Shown here one piece after another: positions 32,427 through 40,699 of a stretch of 64,000 nt of DNA. A program made the position numbers and the translations under genes. The notes under the pieces were generated by a model. That model searched no databases, was not told the DNA's origin, and saw only the letters and a program-made list of their open reading frames with translations. Within the stretch, counting starts at the first letter, position 1, and each line of letters starts with the position of its first letter. The DNA comes from Planctomycetota bacterium (GTDB lineage: Bacteria > Planctomycetota > Phycisphaerae > Phycisphaerales > UBA1924): the NCBI GenBank assembly GCA_018242605.1, contig JAFEBP010000002.1, positions 1 through 64,000 of the forward strand, in the 5' to 3' direction.

Positions 32427-35400
32427 TCACGCGATGGCCGGGACGGGCTGCGATGCCGCGAGTTGACCGTTGCCGTTGTGGGTGGCGTGGGCGGCGTGGG
32501 GGTCGCGGTCGCCGGGGTGTTCCACGTGGACCTTGCGACGCGTGCCGGCGACCAGGACGTAGAGCGGGGGCACGACGAAGAGAGTGAAGACGGTGCTGAT
32601 GACCATGCCGGTGACAAGCACGATGCCGATGCTGTTTCGGGCCTGAGCGCCCGCGCCAGTGACGAGCACTAGCGGGAAGTGGCCGAAGACGGTCGCGGCG
32701 GAGGTCATGAGGATGGGACGCAGGCGCGTGAGGGCGGCCTCGCGGGCTGCCTCGATCTTGGTGCGGCCCTGGTCGCGCAGGTGGTTGGCGAACTCAACGA
32801 TAAGGATGCCGTTCTTGGCCACCAGGCCCACGAGCGTGATGAGACCCACCTGGGAGTAGATGTTGATGGTCGTGAGGTTCAGGAAGGTGAACATCAGCGC
32901 GCCGGTGAGCGCCAAGGGCACCGAGCCCAGGAGCACGATGAGGGGGTCACGGAAGCTGCCGAACTGCGCGGCCAGAACGAGGTAGATGAGGATGAGGGCA
33001 AAGCCCAGGGTCTTGGCGAGCGAAGATCCTTCGGTGCGGATCTGACGGCTCTCGCCGGCGTAGTCGATGGCGTAGCCGGGCGGAAGGATGGTCTTGGCCG
33101 CTTCTTCGAGCGCGGTCAGTGCCTCTTCCTTCGTGACGCCGGGGGCGACGCCTCCATAAACCTTGGCGCTGTTGCGCTGCTGGAAGCGGGTGAGCGATCG
33201 CGGGGCGGTTTCGGTCTGCACGTTGACGAACGAGGAGACCGAGACGAGACTGCCGTCGCCGGAGCGGACCTTGAGCTGCGTGACCTTCTCCGGCGTGGAG
33301 CGGGCCAGGTCGGAGACCTGCGGGATGACCTTGTAGCTGCGGCCGTCGAAGTTGAAGCGGTTGACGTACGCGCCGCCGAGGAGCACGCCCAGATCGCGTC
33401 CGACGGAGGCCAGGTCGAGCCCGACGTCCGCGACTCGCTCGCGGTCGATGAGGAGTCGGGCCTGGGGGAGGTCGATCTTGAGGTCGGTGTCGGCGTACAG
33501 GAACTTGCCGCTCTTGAAGGCCGCGCCCACGATCTGACCGACGTACGGGGCCATTTCTTCGGCTTCGTCGGTGCTGGTGACGAGCAGTTCAACGTCGAAC
33601 TGGCCCGCGCCGGGAAGCGGCGGGGGCAGGGCGGGGAAGGCGCGCACCTCCGAGACTCCGCTGAGCTTGCCGAAGACTTCGCCCAGAATCTGCGCGGTGG
33701 TGCGCTTGCGCTCGTCCCAATCGTGGGTCTGGATACCGCCGAAGCCGCCGGTGGTCTGAGCGACCTGGAAGAAGAAGCGGGTTTCCTCGACGCTCAGGAA
33801 CGCCTTGGCGACCTTGTCGAAGCCGCGGAGGGTGTAATCCAGGGAGGCGTCGGGGGCGGCCTGGACGACGGTGAAGACAATGCCCTCGTCCTCGGTGGGG
33901 GCAAGTTCGCTGCGCGACATCTTGTACAGCGGCACAGCGGTGACGGCGATGAGCACGGCGGCGGCGGCGAGGACCCAGCGGATGTCCAGGGCGACATCGA
34001 GCAGGCGGGCGTAGCCGCGGCGGACGGCGTTGAAGATTCGATTGACGAACCGCGTGAAGGCGCTCTCTTTGCCGCCGGCGGGCACAACCCAGGAACTCAT
34101 GACCGGCGAGAGCGTGATGGCCACGATGCCGGAGACGACGACGGCGGCGGCGAGGGTGAAGGCGAACTCACGGAATAGGGTGCCGGTGAGGCCGGCCTGG
34201 AAGCCGATGGGGGCGTACACGGCGGCGAGGGTGATCGTCATCGAGATGACGGGCGCGAAGAGCTCGCGGGCGCCCACGAGCGCGGCCTGGGTCTTGTCCA
34301 TGCCCTCGCGGATGTGGCGTTCGACGTTCTCCACCATGACGATGGCGTCGTCAACGACCAGTCCCACGGCCAGCACGATGGCAAGGATCGTGAGCAGGTT
34401 GAGCGAGAAGCCCATGATGAGCATGAAGATGCAGGCGCCCACCAGCGAGACGGGCATCGCCAGCAGGGGCACCAGCACGGTGCGGATGGATCCCATGAAG
34501 AGGAAGACGACCAGGGCCACGATCGCGATGGTTTCGCCCAGGGTCTTGGTGATCTCCTTGAGGGCGTTCTCCATGTAGTACGTGCCGTCGTACGCGAGCT
34601 TCATGTCCACACCCACCGGGAGGGAGGGGCGGATCGATTCGATCTTGGCCTTGAGCGCCGCGGCCACCTCAAGCTCGTTGGCGCGGGGGAGGGGCCAAAC
34701 CGAGAGGTAGATGGCGGGCTTGCCGTTGAAGCCGGCCTGTCCGGTGGGCTCCTCGCTGCCGAGCTCGATGTGGGCGATGTCGTGCAGGCGGATGATCGAG
34801 CCTTGCGATTGACGGACGATGAGCTGCTCAAAGTCCGGGACGCTGCGCAGGTCGGTGTTGGTCAGGAGGTTGATCTGAACGTCCTTGCCCTTGGAGCGAC
34901 CGACGGCGGCGAGGAAGTTGTTGCGCTGCAGGGCGGCCTGGACCTCGCTGGGCGTGACGTCGAGGTTGGTCATGCGGTCCTGGTCGAGCCAGATGCGCAT
35001 GGCCAGGGCGCGGGGGCCCTCGATGCCGACGCGCTGCACGCCGACGATCGACTGGAGCTCGGGCTGCACCTGGCGGGAGAGATACTCGTTGAGCTGGGTG
35101 AGGTTGAGTTCGTCGCTGGTGAAGCTGACGTAGAACGTGGCGTAGGGCTTGTCGGTGCGGACGATGTCGACGGAAGGGGCCTCGGAGTCACGCGGCAGTT
35201 CGCTGCGGACCTGGTTGAGGCGGGCGCTGATCTCGGCGAGGGCGTCGTTGGAATCGTGGTTGAGGCGCAGTCGGACCGTGACGGTGCTGAGACCGGCGGT
35301 GCTGGAGCTCTCGATGTAGTCGATGCCGTCGATGGCGGAGACGGCGCGTTCGATGGGCGTGGTGATGAAGCCGCGGACGGTCTCGGCGCTGGCGCCGATG

Positions 35401-35555
35401 TACACGGTGTTGATGACGATCGAGCTGGACTCGATGCGGGGGTACTGCCGCACCGGCAAGGAGCCGATGGCGCGCCAACCGATGGCGAGGATGATCAGGT
35501 TGACCACCACCGCGAGCACGGGGCTGCGGATGAAGATGTCTGTGAACCGGGACAT
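32427..35555 (-). CDS. RND efflux pump inner-membrane transporter (AcrB/MexB-type)
   Basis: 1042 residues, normal for the HAE1 family. It starts FTDIFIRSPVLAVVVNLIILAIG, typical of the first membrane helix, with GLSTVTVRLRL and porter-domain segments after it. The TM4 proton-relay pair is in LAVGLVVDDAIVMVENVERH, and LVPLLAMPVSLVGAC and the matching second half (VLLGSVPLALTGALMF, LVGLVAKNGILIVEFANHLR) are present. It uses proton flow to expel hydrophobic compounds from periplasm and inner membrane. It is the third gene of the tetR-MFP-RND set, 70 bp after the adaptor gene. No TolC-type outer-membrane channel gene lies nearby, so a channel must be supplied from elsewhere. Confidence 0.93.
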   Translation of the reverse strand: MSRFTDIFIRSPVLAVVVNLIILAIGWRAIGSLPVRQYPRIESSSIVINTVYIGASAETVRGFITTPIERAVSAIDGIDYIESSSTAGLSTVTVRLRLNHDSNDALAEISARLNQVRSELPRDSEAPSVDIVRTDKPYATFYVSFTSDELNLTQLNEYLSRQVQPELQSIVGVQRVGIEGPRALAMRIWLDQDRMTNLDVTPSEVQAALQRNNFLAAVGRSKGKDVQINLLTNTDLRSVPDFEQLIVRQSQGSIIRLHDIAHIELGSEEPTGQAGFNGKPAIYLSVWPLPRANELEVAAALKAKIESIRPSLPVGVDMKLAYDGTYYMENALKEITKTLGETIAIVALVVFLFMGSIRTVLVPLLAMPVSLVGACIFMLIMGFSLNLLTILAIVLAVGLVVDDAIVMVENVERHIREGMDKTQAALVGARELFAPVISMTITLAAVYAPIGFQAGLTGTLFREFAFTLAAAVVVSGIVAITLSPVMSSWVVPAGGKESAFTRFVNRIFNAVRRGYARLLDVALDIRWVLAAAAVLIAVTAVPLYKMSRSELAPTEDEGIVFTVVQAAPDASLDYTLRGFDKVAKAFLSVEETRFFFQVAQTTGGFGGIQTHDWDERKRTTAQILGEVFGKLSGVSEVRAFPALPPPLPGAGQFDVELLVTSTDEAEEMAPYVGQIVGAAFKSGKFLYADTDLKIDLPQARLLIDRERVADVGLDLASVGRDLGVLLGGAYVNRFNFDGRSYKVIPQVSDLARSTPEKVTQLKVRSGDGSLVSVSSFVNVQTETAPRSLTRFQQRNSAKVYGGVAPGVTKEEALTALEEAAKTILPPGYAIDYAGESRQIRTEGSSLAKTLGFALILIYLVLAAQFGSFRDPLIVLLGSVPLALTGALMFTFLNLTTINIYSQVGLITLVGLVAKNGILIVEFANHLRDQGRTKIEAAREAALTRLRPILMTSAATVFGHFPLVLVTGAGAQARNSIGIVLVTGMVISTVFTLFVVPPLYVLVAGTRRKVHVEHPGDRDPHAAHATHNGNGQLAASQPVPAIA

Positions 35556-35625
35556 GGGGAGTTCTCGGCGTTGGGCGTCTGGGTGTGGCGGACGGGGGGT
35601 GCGGCGGGCGGGGCTGGTTGTTCGA

Positions 35626-36870
35626 TCACTTGGGAGCCGACGCGTCGGCCTGCTTGGCCGGGGGCGGGGCCTTGGGCGCTACCAGCGCACCATCCCTGAG
35701 CTTGAACGAACCATCGCCGGCGACCTGTTCGCCGGGCTTGATGCCGTCGAGCAGGATGACCTCGCGGCCGAGGGTGGCGCCGGTTTTGACGAACCGCTGG
35801 TGGGCCCGCAGTTCGCCGGGCTTCTCGCCGGGGGTGATCACGAAGATGTGGTCGCCGTAGGAAGCGCGGCGCACGGCGGTATCGGGTACGACGAGGAAGT
35901 CGGCGGGCGCATCGATGGGGACTTCGACGTCGACAAAGGTGCCGGGGCGGAGGCGTTCGCCGGGGTTGTCCACGAGCGAGCGGATGCGCACGTTGCGGGT
36001 GGCGCGGTCCACGCCGGCGTCGATGGCGACGACCTTGATCGGTGTGGGGTCGGGGCCGAAGGCGGCGGAGCGGGCCATGACGACCTGCCCGACGCTGACG
36101 CGCATCACCTGGTCTTGAGGGATGGCGAAGTCCAGGTAGGCCTTCTCGTCGACGCCCTGGAGCCAGACCATCGTGGTGCCCTCGGCCAGGTACTGGCCGG
36201 GGTGGACGGTGCGGATGCCCACGCGGGAGCGGAAGGGCGCCTTGAGCGTCTTCTTGCCGATCAGGGCCTTGAGCTGGGCGACGCGGGCCTTGGCCTGGTC
36301 GACTTCGCTGGTGGCGCGGATCACCGCGGCCTCGTACTGGGCCACATCGGCCTGGGCCTTCTGAAGGTCGGCGCGGGCGCGGTCGCGGGCGCTCTCGGAG
36401 GCGGCGCGGGCGTCGACGGCGACGTCGATGCGCTGCAGATCGCTCTGCGCCAGGACCACGGTGGCCTTGGCGGCGGCGAGCCTGGCGAGCTGCTCATCGA
36501 TGCCGGCGGCGGTGACCTTCACATTCGCCTCCGCCGCGGCGAGGTCGGCGTCCTCGGTGGAGGTATCCATCGTGAGCAGGACCTGGCCTTGCTCGACGAT
36601 AGAGCCGGACTCAAAGAGGACCTGCTTGATGGTGCCGGCGACTTCGTTGCTGAGCGTGATGGACTGGATGGCGAAGACCGAGCCGACCAGCTTCGCCGTG
36701 GGGTACCAGGACGTAGAGCGAACGGGCACGACCTCGACGGACTCGGCCATTTCGAAGGCGGGCGGGGGCGGGGCGGACATCTTGCGGATCTTCCACCAGG
36801 CCAGACCGCCGGCGATGCCGCCGAGGGCGAGCAGAACGAGAGTGCCTGCGATGACGGAGCGACGGTTCAA
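35626..36870 (-). CDS. RND efflux periplasmic adaptor (membrane fusion protein)
   Basis: 414 residues from a TTG that overlaps the TetR stop codon (TTGA), so translation is probably coupled. An N-terminal membrane anchor (VIAGTLVLLALGGIAGGLAWW) is followed by a lipoyl-type half (VAGTIKQVLFESGSIVEQGQVLLTMD), a long coiled-coil hairpin rich in Ala/Glu/Arg (about 110-210), the second lipoyl half (KAPFRSRVGIRTVHPGQYLAEGT) and beta-barrel and membrane-proximal domains (RNVRIRSLVDNPGERLRPGTFVDVEV). It links the RND pump to an outer-membrane channel. The C-terminus is Ala/Pro/Lys-rich. Confidence 0.92.
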   Translation of the reverse strand: MNRRSVIAGTLVLLALGGIAGGLAWWKIRKMSAPPPPAFEMAESVEVVPVRSTSWYPTAKLVGSVFAIQSITLSNEVAGTIKQVLFESGSIVEQGQVLLTMDTSTEDADLAAAEANVKVTAAGIDEQLARLAAAKATVVLAQSDLQRIDVAVDARAASESARDRARADLQKAQADVAQYEAAVIRATSEVDQAKARVAQLKALIGKKTLKAPFRSRVGIRTVHPGQYLAEGTTMVWLQGVDEKAYLDFAIPQDQVMRVSVGQVVMARSAAFGPDPTPIKVVAIDAGVDRATRNVRIRSLVDNPGERLRPGTFVDVEVPIDAPADFLVVPDTAVRRASYGDHIFVITPGEKPGELRAHQRFVKTGATLGREVILLDGIKPGEQVAGDGSFKLRDGALVAPKAPPPAKQADASAPK

Positions 36871-37532
36871 CGCTTCCCCGCTTTCCGGATGACCCGCCGC
36901 CGCGGGGCGGGGGTCTGGGTGTGGCGGGCCGCACGCGCGGAGGGCGGGGCGACCGACGCCGGTGTATTGATGAGAGCGTCCAGTGCGGAGCGGACCTTGG
37001 CGGCGCGGGCCCCGCTGAACGTGTCGAGACTGAACAACGATTGGAGCCAGAGGCCGTCGGTAGCGAGGACGACCGCCTCACCGACGCCGGGGGGCAGCCC
37101 GTCCTGCTCGATCATGCCGAGCAGTTCGCGCTGGAACTCGCGGAGAGGTTCCACGAGCGTGGCGCCCTGGACGGTGGCGGCCATGAGCACCTGCCCGCTG
37201 CGCCGGCAGCGATCGGCGAAGCGGTCGCGATGTCGGAAGGCGAGCTCGACGCAGGCTCGGGGCACGCGGCCGGGTCCCGGGGGCTGGGCGGAGACGGCCT
37301 CCAGCACGTCGGAGCGCCACTCCTGCATGATCCGGCGGACCATGGCGCGGATGAGGATTTCCTTGCTGGGGAAATGATGGATGAGGCCGCCCTTGCTGAC
37401 CTTGGCTCGCGCGGCGACGCTGTCAAGCGTAAAGCGGCCGATGCCTTCCTCCAGGACGACATCCTCGGCGGCGTCGAGGAGGGAGTCGTTGTCGTGGGAT
37501 GGCTTTTTGGCGCCGCGGCGCTCTGGGGGCAT
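36867..37532 (-). CDS. TetR/AcrR-family repressor of the efflux operon
   Basis: 221 residues. The N-terminal helix-turn-helix (about 13-60) fits the TetR pattern: LLDAAEDVVLEEGIGRFTLDSVAARAKVSKGGLIHHFPSKEIL. The C-terminal ligand domain is helical and ends in a basic tail. It is first in the operon and overlaps the adaptor gene by 4 bp. A large palindrome lies 12-51 bp upstream of its start codon, so autoregulation and control of the pump by ligand release are likely. The inducing ligand cannot be told from sequence. Confidence 0.9.
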   Translation of the reverse strand: MPPERRGAKKPSHDNDSLLDAAEDVVLEEGIGRFTLDSVAARAKVSKGGLIHHFPSKEILIRAMVRRIMQEWRSDVLEAVSAQPPGPGRVPRACVELAFRHRDRFADRCRRSGQVLMAATVQGATLVEPLREFQRELLGMIEQDGLPPGVGEAVVLATDGLWLQSLFSLDTFSGARAAKVRSALDALINTPASVAPPSARAARHTQTPAPRRRVIRKAGKR

Positions 37533-37543
37533 GGAACAAGGGT

Positions 37544-37583
37544 ACCGACCAGTCGGTCGGAATCAACCGACCGGTTGGTCGGT
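37544..37583. promoter_or_regulatory. Palindromic TetR-type operator
   Basis: Two 17-bp arms, ACCGACCAGTCGGTCGG and CCGACCGGTTGGTCGGT, are inverted complements with two mismatches around a 6-bp centre (AATCAA). Each arm is itself near-palindromic (CCGACC..GGTCGG). TetR repressors often bind such sites as one or two dimers. Placement just upstream of the tetR-MFP-RND operon start fits autorepression. Confidence 0.8.
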
Positions 37584-37968
37584 GTTTTCACCGGGGACGG
37601 GGAACCACCGGAAGAAGCTCTGTGGGTCATGACGGCTCTGTGCCACGTGTGAGCTTCGCCCCGTCATATCGAGGCGCGTGCGTTAACGCTGGATGCCGCC
37701 GCGATCGCCGGAGAATCCAAGAGTGGTTGAGCGGTCGGGCTATGGCGGACTCTGAGGACGACTGATCAAACCCGGCGGGCTTCATCGATGCCGAGGGAGC
37801 GCGCAGGCTTCGTAGATTTGGGCGCAACCAACGGCCAAGGTCGGGTGCGAGTCTGAGATTGAGACGTCGTGCTCGCAATCACCACATCGCGAACGCAACC
37901 TTCCGTATTCGCAGACGGTAGAAGAAATAGGCCGCACGAACTTCACCACTCCAAATGGAAGCCTACCG
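37584..37968. other. Intergenic region, 385 bp
   Basis: Lies between the tetR operator and the large propeller-like dockerin gene. It should carry the promoter of both divergent genes. No gene, hairpin or clear promoter hexamers recognised; the last 100 bp are somewhat richer in A and T. Confidence 0.4.
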
Positions 37969-40698
37969 ATGAATACATGGGATTTTCTTAATTTCTTGAA
38001 CAAAGCTCGAACAGCGGGCGCCAGTGGGGCGGGTGTTGCGCCAGCACAGGGTGGGCGTTGGCGTGCCCTTGGCCGCGTCTTGACGAACTGGACGCTCGCG
38101 GCGGTCTGCCTCTGCGGTCCGCTCGCACGAATGAGCCCCGCACAATGTGATCAACGCTGGCTGCCCGGGTTGCCGGCACCGGGCATCACCGGCGTCAGCG
38201 TGAATGCTCTGGCGTTACTGCCGTCGGGCGACGTCTTGGCGGGTGGAGTGTTTGGCACCTCGGGGAGCACGTATACCTATGGCATCAGCCGGTACAACCC
38301 GACAACGAGGTCGTGGTCCGCTCTCGGTCGCAACCTCCAGTCGGTGTCTTCGATCGCGGTGACGGCGACCGGAGAGTCGATTATCGCTGGGAATTTCCCT
38401 GTGATCGACTCGGAGTACTACGGCAGCATTGCTCGGTACAACCCCACCACTGGCGCTTGGTCAAAGCTGGGAACGGGCACAGAAGGAGGAGAGGTTCGCG
38501 CCGTCGTAGTCTTGCCGAACGGGGATGTGATCGCTGCCGGGAGCTTTTTCCGCGCTGGTGGAGTTATTACCGGAGGATTCGCCCGGTACCGTCCGTCGAC
38601 GAACGCATGGGCTCGCACAATCGCCAGCGGGGTCCCGGAACAGAACTTCTATTCGGCTGTGCTTCACCCGAGCGGCGCTGTCTACGCGGGCGGGTCGTTC
38701 ACTTCGGTCGGGGGAATCAACGCGATCTGCATCGCTCGTTACGACCCGGCGCTCAACTCCTGGTCCCCGCTTGGAGATGGAACGAACGGCAGTGTGTTGA
38801 AAATGGCGGTGGATCCGAGCGGCGATCTGTTTGTCGCGGGAACGTTTACGCGCGCCGGTTCGGTCAATGTGAACGGGTTCGCCCGCTACAACCCGACCAC
38901 CAACGCCTGGTCGGCGGTTGCACAAGGGCCGATCAACGGCACCGGCGCGGTTGCGACGGCCCGCAATGGAGATCTGATCGTCGGAGGGACATTCACTCAA
39001 GTGGGCGGTAACGTTGTGCCCAACATCGCTCGCTACAACCCCGTATCGGATACATGGGCCACCATGGATGTCAGCATCCTGGGCGCGATCGGGTCCGTCG
39101 TATCGTCGATCATCGAGCTGCCCAACGGCGATGTGATCGCGGGCGGTACATTCGACAACGCCGGCGACGTTCAACTGAAGAACATCGCCCGATTTGATGC
39201 AACGGTTCAGAAGTGGGTGCCGCTCAATCCGGGGCTCTCAGGTATCGGCGGCGTCATAGCACCGCTCCCGGACGGGGACGTGGTTGTTGCCGGACAGTTC
39301 AGTCAACCGACCAAGCGTGCCGCGGCCCAAGTTTCGAGGCTTAGGACCGCTACCGGCGAGCGCTTCGTGCTGGGGACGAGCGGGGAGGCAGCGTCGAGCG
39401 CCAGTGCAATTGTGCGTCTTTCCAACGGCGACCTGATCGTTGGTGGGAACTTCCTGACACTCAATGGAGTCGTCGTGAACAGGATCGCCCGCTTCGAGAG
39501 CGCCGCGGGTACCTGGTCACCGTTGGGATCGGGGCCTACCGGAGTTGGGACTTCGGGGCCCATCTACGCCATCGCGATCGCTCCGAACGGAGACATCATC
39601 GCTGCGGGCGCATTCACTTCGGCCGGCGGCTTGAGCGCGAACAACATCGCCCGCTATTCGGTGTCCACCGGCGTGTGGTCGCCGATGGGCTCGGGCTTGA
39701 CGAGGCAGCTCCAAGCAACGGTTCGATCGCTTGTGGTCCTGCCGGGTGGAGATGTGATCGCGGCGGGCCAGTTCGACACGGCCGGGAGTTCACCCGTCAA
39801 CAACATTGCGAGATTCCAAGCGGAAACGTCCGCGTGGTCGGGTCTGGCCGGCGGGATTACCGGCAACTTCGGAGTATTCGATCTGTTGTTGCTGCCCGAC
39901 GGCTCGCTCGTCGCCGCCGGGGATTTTTCTGCCGCGGGCGGCGTCGGCGCAACCTCTCTCGCTCGCTTTGACTTCCTAACGAACACCTGGTCGAACCTGG
40001 GCAACGGGTTGTCGGGAAGGGTCAATGACGTCGCACTTCTGGCCAACGGCGATCTGATACTCGCGGGCCGCTGCCAAGTTGGGAGCCAGGGGTATTGGAA
40101 TCTCTTTCGTTATAACATCGCGTCGCACCAGTGGTACGCCGACGGCAGCGTGTTCGGAGCCGAACCCATGTCGCTGGCGCTATTTCCGGACGGCCAAATC
40201 TGCGCAAGCGGTACGTTTTTCGGAACCGGATTCGAGTGCTCGCCCGGCTTTGCCCGTTTCGCGGCGCCTGCGCCCGTCATTCTCTCCAACCCGGAGCCCA
40301 CCATTGCATGTCCCGCGGCACCTGCAAGGATCTCGATTCGTCCCGCGGCGGGCTTGGGACCTTTCGAGTATCAGTGGCGTCAGAACGGGGTGGCAATCAA
40401 CGACAATCCGTCCGCGCAAACCGACACGTTGATCATCCCTTCCGCGCTCGCCGCGGACCGGGGCACTTATGACTGCATCGTGACCAACGCCTGCGGCTCG
40501 GTCACCTCCCTCCCCGCCGCGCTCACCGTGTGCGCCGCTGACTTCAACTGCGATGGCGGCGTGGACGGCGGTGATATCGAATCGTTCTTCACCAGATGGG
40601 CCGACGGTGACGCGGCCGCCGACACCAACGCCGACGGCGGCGTGGATGGCGACGATGTGAGGGCGTTCTTCGAGGCGTGGATGCGGGGCGGTTGCTGA
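37969..40698 (+). CDS. Secreted repeat protein with Ig-like domain and GC-type dockerin
   Basis: 909 residues with a long N-terminal region before the export signal (NWTLAAVCLCGPLARMSPAQC, about 40-60). Residues about 65-760 hold roughly thirteen repeats of about 50 residues of the form LPNGDVIAGGTFT.AGG...NNIARYNP.T..WSPLG, which predicts a beta-propeller or stacked-sheet fold. Next comes an Ig-like domain (QWRQNGVAINDN, YDCIVTNACGSV), then two Ca loops (DFNCDGGVDG, DTNADGGVDG) and a terminal GGC. Likely a surface-exposed scaffold or binding protein without visible enzyme motifs. The stop codon is one base from the stop of the convergent acs gene. Confidence 0.87.
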   Translation: MNTWDFLNFLNKARTAGASGAGVAPAQGGRWRALGRVLTNWTLAAVCLCGPLARMSPAQCDQRWLPGLPAPGITGVSVNALALLPSGDVLAGGVFGTSGSTYTYGISRYNPTTRSWSALGRNLQSVSSIAVTATGESIIAGNFPVIDSEYYGSIARYNPTTGAWSKLGTGTEGGEVRAVVVLPNGDVIAAGSFFRAGGVITGGFARYRPSTNAWARTIASGVPEQNFYSAVLHPSGAVYAGGSFTSVGGINAICIARYDPALNSWSPLGDGTNGSVLKMAVDPSGDLFVAGTFTRAGSVNVNGFARYNPTTNAWSAVAQGPINGTGAVATARNGDLIVGGTFTQVGGNVVPNIARYNPVSDTWATMDVSILGAIGSVVSSIIELPNGDVIAGGTFDNAGDVQLKNIARFDATVQKWVPLNPGLSGIGGVIAPLPDGDVVVAGQFSQPTKRAAAQVSRLRTATGERFVLGTSGEAASSASAIVRLSNGDLIVGGNFLTLNGVVVNRIARFESAAGTWSPLGSGPTGVGTSGPIYAIAIAPNGDIIAAGAFTSAGGLSANNIARYSVSTGVWSPMGSGLTRQLQATVRSLVVLPGGDVIAAGQFDTAGSSPVNNIARFQAETSAWSGLAGGITGNFGVFDLLLLPDGSLVAAGDFSAAGGVGATSLARFDFLTNTWSNLGNGLSGRVNDVALLANGDLILAGRCQVGSQGYWNLFRYNIASHQWYADGSVFGAEPMSLALFPDGQICASGTFFGTGFECSPGFARFAAPAPVILSNPEPTIACPAAPARISIRPAAGLGPFEYQWRQNGVAINDNPSAQTDTLIIPSALAADRGTYDCIVTNACGSVTSLPAALTVCAADFNCDGGVDGGDIESFFTRWADGDAAADTNADGGVDGDDVRAFFEAWMRGGC

Positions 40699-40699
40699 A

